This document shows, piece by piece, positions 1 through 7,691 of a stretch of DNA of 56,793 nucleotides (its first letter is position 1; every line of letters begins with the position of its first letter). Below the pieces are notes generated by a model. The model ran no database searches and had not been told where the DNA came from. It saw only the letters and a program-made list of their open reading frames with translations. The DNA comes from Bacillota bacterium (GTDB lineage Bacteria; Bacillota; UBA5301; Bu52). The position numbers and the translations under genes are program-made. Location of the stretch: positions 1-56,793 of the forward strand of contig JADBKO010000106.1 of the NCBI GenBank assembly GCA_014896355.1. Reading direction: 5' to 3'.

Positions 1-917
1 AACATTCACGTTCTAGATATATGCTACTGCAAACCATCCTGGTTGTCAAGCAAGCGTTAGCAAGTTTTTTGGGTTAGCACGGATTTTTCCGATCTGGCGC
101 TGGATCGGGCAAAGGGAGAGCCCCCCGAGCGCAGGGAGCCGGAGGGTCAGGGTCGCGGGCTGAACGCATGAAAAGAGGCCGCCTGCGCAGCGACCCTTGC
201 CGGAGCTCTGCCCGGCCCGCAGCCAGAGCCTCGGCTGGACAGTCTCCCCGATCTGGCGTTCGTCATTTCCCCGGGGGCCGGCAGGGAGATCGACGGCAGG
301 TGGGTGTACCTGCTGCCGGGGACAGCCCGGCCGGCGGGCACGCAGTGCAGGCTGACCGACAAGGCTTTCGACCGCGGCGGGCTGCCCGCTTCACCCACGC
401 GAGCAGCTTGGCAGACGCTGTGCACGCTCCTTCTGGCCTCGCGGCCGGGGTTGCCAGGGCATTTCCACCTCCTTCAGATTCCTCCTCGCGATGGACTCCC
501 CTGCCCTTGGTTACGGTTGGCGTTCGTCCGCCTCCGCCGAGATCTTCACTCCGTCGGCCGCAGCCCATGCCGCAGGTACGACCATGCGGGTGGTAGGCCC
601 GCGCCTGCCGCCCGCATGGCAACTCTTCCTGCCTCTGCGCTTCTGCGACCGGGCCTCTGCCTCAACCTCCGGTGCGAAATCTCTCTTTTCACAACTATTT
701 TACAAATAGTTCGCCATACTTTTACACGGCGTTTACGAGAGCGCAACAGAATGCGTCTACTCATTATTTAGGTGGATGCTGGACTCTGATGCGATCATCT
801 CCGGGGTCCGTGGTCTTTGATATCGGAATGATATAGGCATTTCCTTGTTTGTGTAAGAAAGCACGATCCTTGATCAGCCTGAAGCGGGCAGTTCGTAGCA
901 CACCCATCCCGTTGGCC
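1..917. other. Gene-poor region, possible decayed coding sequence
   Basis: No intact gene is convincing here. Plus-strand frame 1 between about 85 and 400 reads like protein (for example GREIDGRWVYLLPG near 283-324), but it is broken by stops near 58 and 169 and has no recognisable family. The stretch 660-850 is much more AT-rich than the rest of the window and carries the perfect inverted repeat listed separately. I read the whole stretch as eroded coding sequence followed by a regulatory or intergenic AT-rich tract; this is inference. Confidence 0.4.
693..711. repeat. Perfect 8-bp inverted repeat with 3-base spacer
   Basis: The sequence AACTATTT-TAC-AAATAGTT is a perfect inverted repeat inside an AT-rich island of an otherwise GC-rich window. 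It has the size and symmetry of an operator for a dimeric repressor, or of a small hairpin. No convincing -35/-10 pair was found next to it, so its role is open. Confidence 0.5.
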
Positions 918-1022
918 ATGCCCCATCTTCTTGCCGCCCTTGTCGCCCCAATTCCGGCCGCCGGCGAAGTCTCCGTCCATGGTGCGGGCGCCAGCTTTCC
1001 AGCCCGCGCCTACTCAATAACA
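918..1022 (+). pseudogene. Remnant of a PstS-like phosphate-binding protein N-terminus
   Basis: Translation from the ATG at 918 gives a hydrophobic leader (MPHLLAALVAPIPAAG) followed by VHGAGASFPARAY. The motif GAGA(T/S)FPA-x-x-Y directly after the signal peptide is the hallmark start of the mature PstS phosphate-binding protein. The frame then runs without any further PstS sequence into the next gene's ribosome-binding site and start. The rest of pstS and pstCAB are absent, so this looks like a truncated remnant. Seen: the motif and the leader. Inferred: that it is a dead piece of pstS. Confidence 0.45.
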
Positions 1023-1037
1023 AAGGAGGTACACCCC

Positions 1038-1577
1038 ATGTTGCGAAGGATTTCCGCAGTGCTGGCGATGGCTTTTCTGCTGGTTTTCGCCTTCACCCTC
1101 GTATCCTATGCCGCCTTTCCCGAGCCGGAACAAGCCGGCGAGCCCCTGCGCACGGGCCTCGGCCTGGAGGCCAGGTACAGCACTATTGGCTCCCTCACGG
1201 TCCCCGCGGCGGGCGCTGCCTACGGTCTCAGCGACCAGATCGAATTGGCCGCTTACGGCGAACTCCTCAGCAGCGGCTTTGGTGTCTCCGGCACCTTCCG
1301 CTATCACCTGCTGGAGGTCCCGATGGACCCCTTCGTCCTGCGCGCGTACGCGGGGGCCCGGCTGGGGTACCTCACGGCCAACACTGCGCTGGGGAGTGTC
1401 GACATCTTCCGGGGCGGGGCTCTGGGCGGCGCGGCGCTTCATCTTGGCTCCCAGTTCGCCATTTATAGCGAAGCTGGCCCCACCTATCTGCAGCTGACGG
1501 GCAACGGGGACTTAACGGGTGTACGCGGAAGCGGCACCTTCCTAGAATGGGCTGGCGGTCTCAAATATCACTTCTGA
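1038..1577 (+). CDS. Small secreted beta-rich protein, possible outer-membrane barrel
   Basis: This 179-residue protein starts at the ATG at 1038, seven bases after a clear AAAGGAGG. Residues 1-27 form a signal peptide (LRRISAVLAMAFLLVFAFTL, cleavage near SYA-AF). The mature part alternates short Gly/aromatic beta strands (LGLEARYST, GVSGTFRYHL, LRAYAGARLGYL, LEWAGGLKYHF) and ends in a C-terminal Phe, the pattern of small outer-membrane beta-barrel proteins (OmpW/OmpX-like). No named family is certain. It stands alone, followed by two strong hairpins. A soluble beta-barrel or a cell-surface protein is the alternative. If it is a true barrel, the cell has an outer membrane, which fits the ExbB-ExbD-TonB set at 49344-51509. 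Confidence 0.75.
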   Translation: MLRRISAVLAMAFLLVFAFTLVSYAAFPEPEQAGEPLRTGLGLEARYSTIGSLTVPAAGAAYGLSDQIELAAYGELLSSGFGVSGTFRYHLLEVPMDPFVLRAYAGARLGYLTANTALGSVDIFRGGALGGAALHLGSQFAIYSEAGPTYLQLTGNGDLTGVRGSGTFLEWAGGLKYHF

Positions 1578-1605
1578 TCGTAGTGGGCCATCCGGGCGGG
1601 GCACC

Positions 1606-1621
1606 GGCGGGTGCACCCGCC
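1606..1621. repeat. Perfect 16-bp palindrome downstream of the barrel-like gene
   Basis: GGCGGGTGCACCCGCC is self-complementary over its full length. It lies 28 bases after the stop of the 1038-1577 gene and just before the long hairpin at 1652-1693. It could be a protein-binding site or part of a compound terminator. Confidence 0.5.
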
Positions 1622-1651
1622 TCTCCTAACGTCGTCGTCCGGTCCGCCAAT

Positions 1652-1693
1652 GCCGAGGCCGCAGGGGGACACCCCTCTCCCTGCGGCCTCGGC
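1652..1693 (+). terminator. Strong hairpin, probable terminator of the barrel-like gene
   Basis: A perfect 15-bp stem (arms 1652-1666 and 1679-1693) closes a 12-base loop. There is no T-run directly after it, so it may act as an mRNA-stabilising structure or a factor-aided terminator rather than a simple intrinsic terminator. Confidence 0.55.
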
Positions 1694-1787
1694 CGGCACT
1701 GGTTGCTCATCATGACGAAGAGGACAAAGACTGAGTGACCAACTGGCAGGAAGCACCTGCGAACACAGAAAGGGGGGTAAGCCTGCG

Positions 1788-2130
1788 CTGGGATGGCTCT
1801 CCCTGACCGCTGTGCTGCGGGCAGCAGCCGCAAGCTTGACGGGGTGCTGCGGCGGCGGGCAACCTGCTCCCGCCGTGGTTGCGGCCAGATCACTTTGGCG
1901 TGCGAAAGCAAGAGCCGCTGGAGGGCGTCAGCCTGTGCTCTAACGGCGGGCTGGAAGCAATCGTGGTCGAGCCGCGGCGGACTGGCGGGCAGTGTCCCAA
2001 TCGTCCCGGCGAAGGAAGAATCCCCGACCGGGGAGGGATCTCTCGTCGCAGACACTCGTAGCAGACATGGGATTACGACTTTCCAGGCTACCCCTTTGTG
2101 CCTAAACTGGCGTCCCTGCTGCACGAATGA
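1788..2130 (+). pseudogene. Decayed lipoprotein-like gene in three frames
   Basis: Coding-like sequence is spread over different plus-strand frames. Frame A (from 1788) gives LGWLSLTAVLRAAAASLTGC, a lipoprotein signal with an LTGC lipobox at 1836-1847. Frame B (from 1879) gives DHFGVRKQEPLEGVSLCSNG and continues to about 1990. Frame C (about 1991-2060) gives VPIVPAKEESPTGEGSLVAD. Frame B returns after a TAG to give WDYDFPGYPFVPKLASLLHE before the stop at 2128-2130. Joined, these make a plausible secreted lipoprotein of about 110 residues. An AGGGGGG ribosome-binding site precedes it. No family was recognised. Frameshifts could in principle be sequencing errors, but the surrounding genes are intact. 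Confidence 0.45.
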
Positions 2131-2154
2131 AAAAGGGGAGCCCTGGGAGCTCCC
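2130..2154 (-). terminator. Intrinsic terminator read on the minus strand
   Basis: Arms GGGAGC (2136-2141) and GCTCCC (2149-2154) form a short GC stem with a 7-base loop. Read on the minus strand it is followed by five T residues (A-run at 2130-2134 on the plus strand). It lies just downstream of the antisense rpsB remnant, in the place expected for that gene's old terminator. Confidence 0.55.
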
Positions 2155-2250
2155 TCCGGATGCCCGGCGGTCCCTGATGAGGCTGCCGGGATTTTTCGTG
2201 TCCTGCTGTCGGTTGGCCATTCGTTCGCTGCAGGCCGTTTCCCGCGCCAG

Positions 2251-2410
2251 GGGGTCGCAGTTCGTATCGACGATGGCGACGATCGGGATGCGAGCTTCCG
2301 GGCTTCCTGGACGGCGATCCGCTCTTTGCGCGGATCGACGATGGGCTGCGTCCGGAAGCCGCTTCATCTCCGGATGCCGCCGAGGTATTTCTCAGGCGCT
2401 CTTTTTCTTC
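2251..2410 (-). pseudogene. rpsB: Antisense, frameshifted fragment of ribosomal protein S2 gene
   Basis: Read on the minus strand from 2410 to 2251, and allowing a few small indels, the sequence encodes EEKERL, KYLGGIR, MKRLPDA, IVDPRKERIAVQEARKL and IPIVAIVDTNCDP, in the exact order found in ribosomal protein S2. The intact rpsB starting at 2540 encodes the matching block as [30 protein letters not shown] and [13 protein letters not shown]. The remnant differs from the local copy at many codons, so it is not a recent duplication. S2's N-terminus and C-terminus are missing. It is a dead second rpsB fragment in inverted orientation. Confidence 0.8.
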
Positions 2411-2412
2411 TG

Positions 2413-2421
2413 TGTTATACT
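2413..2421 (+). promoter_or_regulatory. Extended -10 promoter for rpsB-tsf
   Basis: TGTTATACT is an extended -10 element (TGn plus TATACT, one mismatch to TATAAT). No good -35 hexamer sits 17 bases upstream, which is common for extended -10 promoters. Transcription would start near 2428, giving an approximately 110-base GC-rich leader before rpsB that could fold and carry S2 autoregulation. Confidence 0.6.
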
Positions 2422-2539
2422 ACGTCCGGTGTGTCTACAACGCACGCCGGGGGAGGATTCTCCGGGTGCCGGCCAGGGATGCAGGCCGGTGGGAGGATGT
2501 GAAGAACCCGGCGGAGGTTGAACCAAAGGAGGTTTTTGT

Positions 2540-3415
2540 ATGTCTGTCATTTCCATGAAGCAGCTTTTGGAAGCAGGCGTTCACTTCGGGCACCAAACCC
2601 GGCGCTGGAATCCGAAGATGAAGGAGTATATCTTCACCCAGCGCAACGGCATTTACATCATTGATCTGCAGCGCACAGTGCGAAAGATGGATGAGGCATA
2701 CGCCTTTGCCCGGGATGTGGCGGCCAACGGCGGACACATTCTCTTCGTGGGCACGAAAAAGCAGGCGCAGGAATCCATCCGCGAGGAAGCCACGCGCTGC
2801 GGTCAGTATTACGTCAGCGAACGCTGGCTGGGCGGAACCCTCACGAACTTCACCACCATCAAGAGCCGAATTGCGCGCCTGAAAGAGATCGAGCGCATGG
2901 AGGAAAACGGTGATCTGAATGTGCTTCCGAAGAAGGAAGTCCTTCAACTGATGAAGGAGAAGGAGAGGCTCCAGCGCTACCTGGGCGGCATCCGCGAGAT
3001 GCGCACGCTGCCCAACGCGCTGTACGTGGTGGATCCCCGTAAGGAGCATATTGCCGTCACAGAAGCACGCAGGTTGCAGATCCCCATCATCGGCTTGGTG
3101 GACACCAACTGTGATCCCGACGAAGTGGATTATGTGATCCCCGGTAACGATGATGCCATCCGTGCCGTCAAGCTGATCACCGCCCGGATCGCCGACGCTG
3201 TGCTGGAGGGCTTGGAGGGCCGCCAGGAAGCGGAGGCAGCAGGCGCTGCCGAGGGTATTGAGGCCGGGGAGGGCCAGGAAATGGGGGCCGGCGCGGAAGC
3301 AGAGGCTGTTTCCGGTGTCCCTGCCTATACCGGCGATGAGCCTGAGGCGGATTTGGCCGACGACGAGGAAGCCGGGGTTTCCGCGGAATACGCCAGCCTG
3401 GAGGACGAGCGCTGA
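2540..3415 (+). CDS. rpsB: 30S ribosomal protein S2
   Basis: S2 is a structural protein of the small ribosomal subunit, bound late in assembly together with S1/S21-type partners near the platform. The 291-residue product starts at 2540, after an ideal AAAGGAGG. It shows the family blocks [15 protein letters not shown] (residues 11-25), [42 protein letters not shown] and AVKLIT. Residues from about 230 on form an acidic Ala/Glu/Gly-rich tail about 50 residues longer than usual. It heads the rpsB-tsf-pyrH-frr order typical of bacteria. A dead antisense copy of part of this gene lies just upstream. Confidence 0.98.
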   Translation: MSVISMKQLLEAGVHFGHQTRRWNPKMKEYIFTQRNGIYIIDLQRTVRKMDEAYAFARDVAANGGHILFVGTKKQAQESIREEATRCGQYYVSERWLGGTLTNFTTIKSRIARLKEIERMEENGDLNVLPKKEVLQLMKEKERLQRYLGGIREMRTLPNALYVVDPRKEHIAVTEARRLQIPIIGLVDTNCDPDEVDYVIPGNDDAIRAVKLITARIADAVLEGLEGRQEAEAAGAAEGIEAGEGQEMGAGAEAEAVSGVPAYTGDEPEADLADDEEAGVSAEYASLEDER

Positions 3416-3547
3416 GCCAGCCGTACGTCGGAATATTGGTCGCGGGAGCGTTTCCGGGGCCCTGGCGCTAACTGTACACTCCAGGCCGGACGGTGGAACG
3501 ACGGTCAGTGAATACTGCGCAGAACTCACAGCAGGGAGGTTCATGGG

Positions 3548-4174
3548 ATGGCAATTACCGCGGAGCAAGTGAAGGCGTTGCGGGAAAGGACCGGGGCCGG
3601 CATGATGGACTGCAAAAAGGCCCTGGAGGAGACCGGCGGCGATGCCGAGAAAGCCGTCGCCTATTTGCGTGAAAAGGGCCTGGCCGCTGCCGCGAAAAAG
3701 GCAGGCCGGGAAGCCACGGAAGGGCTGGTGGAGGCTTACATCCATCCGGGCGGGCGCATCGGGGTCCTGGTGGAAGTCAACTGCGAGACGGATTTCGTGG
3801 CCAACACGGCGGATTTCCACCAGTTGTGCAAGGATATCGCCATGCAGATTGCGGCTTCCCGGCCGGAATATGTGCGGCGCGAGGATGTCCCTCAGGACGT
3901 CATTGCCCGCGAACGCGAGATCTATCGGGCCCAAGCCCTCAACGAGGGAAAGCCGGCAGCTGTGGCCGACAAAATCGTGGAGGGCCGGCTGGAGAAGTAT
4001 TACAAAGAAGTGTGCCTTCTGGACCAGCCGTTCATCCGGGAGCCGGAGCACACAGTCCAGCAGTATATCGCCACATACGTGGCGAAATTGGGGGAAAACA
4101 TAACCGTCCGGCGCTTCGTCCGATTCGAACGGGGAGAAGGGGCTACCGGCAAGCCGGACGAACAGCAGGGCTAG
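3548..4174 (+). CDS. tsf: Elongation factor Ts
   Basis: EF-Ts recycles EF-Tu by exchanging GDP for GTP. The 208-residue protein is the short form common in Gram-positive and thermophilic bacteria. It has the N-terminal UBA-like domain ([20 protein letters not shown], residues 8-27), the TDFVA-type core ([13 protein letters not shown]) that contacts EF-Tu, and a single shortened C-terminal core domain ending [12 protein letters not shown]. The start at 3548 follows GGGAGG; an ATG five bases upstream is out of frame. The 132-base gap after rpsB holds no other gene or clear terminator, so the two are probably co-transcribed. Confidence 0.97.
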   Translation: MAITAEQVKALRERTGAGMMDCKKALEETGGDAEKAVAYLREKGLAAAAKKAGREATEGLVEAYIHPGGRIGVLVEVNCETDFVANTADFHQLCKDIAMQIAASRPEYVRREDVPQDVIAREREIYRAQALNEGKPAAVADKIVEGRLEKYYKEVCLLDQPFIREPEHTVQQYIATYVAKLGENITVRRFVRFERGEGATGKPDEQQG

Positions 4175-4996
<822 letters not shown>

Positions 4997-5131
4997 GGCA
5001 GGTTCGGCGCGGCCCGAACGCCGCACCGTTGTTTGGCCCATCGTTGTTTCGGCCTGCCAAACTCAAGGAAAGGGAGGGAGCTCCGCCGACCGCCGGCGTC
5101 CGCAGCCGGTGGCGGAGGCGGCGCGCAAAGC

Positions 5132-5695
5132 GTGGCCACTACCAAGGAAGTCATCCAAGCCGTGGAAACGAAGATGAAAGGCGTCATCGAAGCAACTCGG
5201 CGCGAGTTTGCTTCCGTCCGTACCGGCAGGGCGAATCCGGCTTTGCTGGACCGCGTGACCGTGGATTATTACGGGACCCCCACCCCGATCCATCAACTGG
5301 CCTCCATCACCACGCCGGAAAGCAGGCTTTTGGTTATCCAGCCATACGACAAGCACGTGATCAAGGACATGGAGAAGGCCATTCTCAAGGCGGATCTGGG
5401 GTTGGTGCCGAACAGCGATGCCACCGTGATCCGCATCAGCATTCCTCCCCTTACGGAAGAGCGGCGGCGGGAGCTGGTCAAGGTGGTGCGCAAACAGGCG
5501 GAGGATATGCGCATCGCCATTCGCAACCTGCGGCGGGAGGCCAACGAGGCCATCAAGTCCCTGGAAAAGGACGGCGGGTGCACGGAGGACGAGCGAAAGC
5601 GCGCCCAGGAAGACATCCAGAAGCTGACGGACCGCTACGTTGGCGAAGTCGACCGCCTTCTAGCCCAGAAAGAGAAGGAGATCCTGGAGGTCTGA
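5132..5695 (+). CDS. frr: Ribosome recycling factor
   Basis: RRF splits post-termination 70S ribosomes together with EF-G. The predicted protein of 187 residues matches the usual 185. It contains SVRTGRANPALLDRVTVDYYG (domain I/II hinge region), QPYDKHVIKDMEKAI, GLVPNSDATVIRISIPPLTEERR and the C-terminal helix KLTDRYVGEVDRLLAQKEKE. The start was set at the GTG at 5132 because RRF homologues begin only a few residues before the EVIQAVETKM helix; an open frame upstream to 5033 encodes a Gly-rich unlikely N-terminus. The ribosome-binding site (GGAGG, 13 bases away) is not ideal. Confidence 0.95.
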   Translation: MATTKEVIQAVETKMKGVIEATRREFASVRTGRANPALLDRVTVDYYGTPTPIHQLASITTPESRLLVIQPYDKHVIKDMEKAILKADLGLVPNSDATVIRISIPPLTEERRRELVKVVRKQAEDMRIAIRNLRREANEAIKSLEKDGGCTEDERKRAQEDIQKLTDRYVGEVDRLLAQKEKEILEV

Positions 5696-5704
5696 GGCAC
5701 GGAT

Positions 5705-6052
5705 ATGGCGGATTGTTCGGACGTTCTGGCATATCCGGAGGCTGACGCCAGGGCGCTCTTGGAGGCAGCGGACTGCAAGGTGTGGTCACGGCGCGTGTCG
5801 TCGTGCATCCCCTCCCCCCGGGACAGGAGGCAGGAGGGCGGAGGCCGTGCTCGCCCGCTGTTGGATGCCCGGGAGTGGCGGGTTGTCCGCTGCCGCCCCT
5901 CGGAAGGCCGCGGTGTGGAGCTGATGCTCATGGCTTTTCCCCGCTATGCGCCGCCTGCATCCGGCGGTGCCCCGGGTCCGGGCAGCGGAACCACGGGGGG
6001 CCGGCCGGGTCCGGCTGCGGGCCCGGGAGAGGCAGGACGGGGTCATGAGTGA
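5705..6052 (+). CDS. Small PASTA-like protein between frr and uppS
   Basis: This 115-residue protein lies between frr and uppS, its stop overlapping the uppS start (ATGAGTGA, 6045-6052). Residues 5-80 resemble one PASTA repeat: a helix DARALLEAADCKV, an Arg-rich turn, then strands WRVVRCRPS and VELMLMAF. Small proteins in this position occur in other clostridia-type genomes, but I know of no assigned function. The last 35 residues are Pro/Gly-rich and probably disordered. It could link undecaprenyl phosphate synthesis with a cell-wall signal, which is speculation. The GGAGG at the end of frr serves as the likely ribosome-binding site. Confidence 0.7.
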   Translation: MADCSDVLAYPEADARALLEAADCKVWSRRVSSCIPSPRDRRQEGGGRARPLLDAREWRVVRCRPSEGRGVELMLMAFPRYAPPASGGAPGPGSGTTGGRPGPAAGPGEAGRGHE

Positions 6053-6806
6053 ACAGACGGGCGGACGTCCCGCGGGCGTGCCGTCTTCGGGTCGGGTTTC
6101 GGCAGGAGCACAGTGGCCTGCGCATGTGGCCATCATCATGGATGGAAACGGCCGGTGGGCACAGCAGCGGGGCCTGCCGCGCTCCAAGGGCCACGAGGCC
6201 GGGTTCCAGCGGGCCCGGGACATCATCCGGGCCTGTGGCGAGTGGGGAATCCCTTATCTTACCCTGTACGCGTTCTCGACGGAGAACTGGCGGCGCCCTG
6301 CCGGGGAAGTTTCCTTTCTTATGGGCCTGCTGCAGCGGGCCATAAGGGAGGAGCTCCAGGAACTGCTGGAAAACAATGTCCGCTTGCGCATCCTGGGCAG
6401 GCTCCAGGACCTTCCCGCTGCGCTGGCCCGCGGGCTGAAAGAGGCGGAGCAAGCTACGGCCGGCAATACCGGCCTGCACCTGAACATGGCCATCAACTAC
6501 GGCGGCCGGGCGGAGATCGTGGATGCAGCTCGGGCCATCGCTGCGGAGGTACGAGAGGGGAGACTGTCGCCGGAAGAGATCGACGAGACCTGCCTGGCCC
6601 GGCACCTGTACACCGCCGGCCAGCCCGATCCAGAGCTGATCATCCGCCCCAGCGGCGAGATGCGGCTCAGCAATTTCCTTCTCTGGCAGGCGGCCTACGC
6701 GGAGTTTTACGTCACCGACGTTCTTTGGCCCGATTTTACCCGGGAGCACCTCCTACAGGCTCTGGAACAGTTCACCCACCGCCAACGGCGTTTCGGAGGA
6801 ATCTAA
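6045..6806 (+). CDS. uppS: Isoprenyl transferase (undecaprenyl diphosphate synthase)
   Basis: UppS condenses eight isopentenyl diphosphates onto farnesyl diphosphate in cis, giving the C55 carrier lipid for cell-wall synthesis. The 253-residue protein holds the catalytic HVAIIMDGNGRWAQQRG block (Asp and Arg for substrate), YLTLYAFSTENWRRP, LNMAINYGGRAEIVDA and the C-terminal DPELIIRPSGEMRLSNFLLW. The usual RTSGEQR is RPSGEMR here, a mild variant. The start at 6045 overlaps the previous gene by eight bases, which implies translational coupling. It is followed at once by cdsA, the normal order. Confidence 0.96.
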   Translation: MSEQTGGRPAGVPSSGRVSAGAQWPAHVAIIMDGNGRWAQQRGLPRSKGHEAGFQRARDIIRACGEWGIPYLTLYAFSTENWRRPAGEVSFLMGLLQRAIREELQELLENNVRLRILGRLQDLPAALARGLKEAEQATAGNTGLHLNMAINYGGRAEIVDAARAIAAEVREGRLSPEEIDETCLARHLYTAGQPDPELIIRPSGEMRLSNFLLWQAAYAEFYVTDVLWPDFTREHLLQALEQFTHRQRRFGGI

Positions 6807-6866
6807 GCCTGCCGCGGCAAGCCGGTTTTCCAGAACAGCGAGGCATGACAGAGTGGGGACGATGAT

Positions 6867-7658
6867 ATGTTTTGGCAGCGGGTTGTGACCATTTTGGTGG
6901 GGATGCCCATCGTCCTGGCTGCCGGGTACGCCGGCGGCCCAGCATTGCTGGCCCTCGTTCTGCTGCTTGCGGCCCTGGTGGGCTGGGAGGTGGCGGACAT
7001 GGTGCGGCATCGGGGCGGTCTGGGCTTTCGGTGGGTATACATGGTCGGTGGTGTGCTGCTTCCCCTGGCCCTTTGGGTGGGCGGGAGGCATTGGACAGAG
7101 GCGGCGTTGGTGGCCCTGGTGGCTTTGAGCGTTTACCTCTTGGTGCTGGAATCCTCCCGGCGTGGAGTGGATCTGGTCCCGCTCTTCGGCACCGTGCTGG
7201 GGCTTTGGGTGACCATCTATATGGGCTGGGCCCTCGGTATCCTTCTGGAGCTGCGCCGCCTCTCATTCGCGGCGCTGCTGGCCGGGCTGTTGATTCCCTG
7301 GGCCCACGACATCTTCGCGTATGTGGTGGGAAAGACCCTGGGCCACAGACCTTTGGTGCCACTCATCAGTCCGGGAAAAACCGTGGAGGGCACGGTGGCG
7401 GGCGTTGCGGCCAGTACTGCGGTCATGGTCATTCTGGCGCCGAAACTGGGGGTCCCTGTGGCGTGGGCGGTGCCCATCGGCTTGGTGGCCGGAGGCGCGG
7501 CGGCTTTGGGGGACCTGGGAGAATCTGTTCTCAAGCGCGCCTTTCAGGTGAAGGATGCGGGGTCGCTGTTGCCCGGGCACGGGGGAATCTTTGACCGCTT
7601 CGACAGTTTTTTGGTGGCTGTCCCCTTTATCTACCTGGTCCTGCGGATTTGGGCATAG
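6867..7658 (+). CDS. cdsA: Phosphatidate cytidylyltransferase
   Basis: CdsA makes CDP-diacylglycerol from phosphatidate and CTP, the branch point of phospholipid synthesis, in the cytoplasmic membrane. The 263-residue protein is mostly hydrophobic with about seven to eight membrane segments. The family signature is clear: PLISPGKTVEGTVAG (residues 165-180) and GDLGESVLKRAFQVKDAGSL followed by LPGHGGIFDRFDS near the end, including the two aspartates that hold the metal. Starts at the ATG at 6867 behind GTGGGGA. Confidence 0.95.
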   Translation: MFWQRVVTILVGMPIVLAAGYAGGPALLALVLLLAALVGWEVADMVRHRGGLGFRWVYMVGGVLLPLALWVGGRHWTEAALVALVALSVYLLVLESSRRGVDLVPLFGTVLGLWVTIYMGWALGILLELRRLSFAALLAGLLIPWAHDIFAYVVGKTLGHRPLVPLISPGKTVEGTVAGVAASTAVMVILAPKLGVPVAWAVPIGLVAGGAAALGDLGESVLKRAFQVKDAGSLLPGHGGIFDRFDSFLVAVPFIYLVLRIWA

Positions 7659-7691
7659 AGAAACCGCCCCAGGCAAGAAAGGAGAAGCTCT

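Noticed and set aside
2251-2410. Reading the antisense S2-like stretch as a functional small gene
   Set aside because: Several frame changes are needed to follow S2, both ends are missing, and no start or ribosome site is present on the minus strand.
1-2539. Sequencing error as the cause of all the broken frames near the start
   Set aside because: Errors would also break neighbouring genes, yet all core genes are intact. It cannot be ruled out for single sites and is kept as a caveat.
2100-2540. T-box or other known riboswitch in the rpsB leader
   Set aside because: The AGGGTGGNACCGCG T-box sequence is absent and no known aptamer could be recognised.
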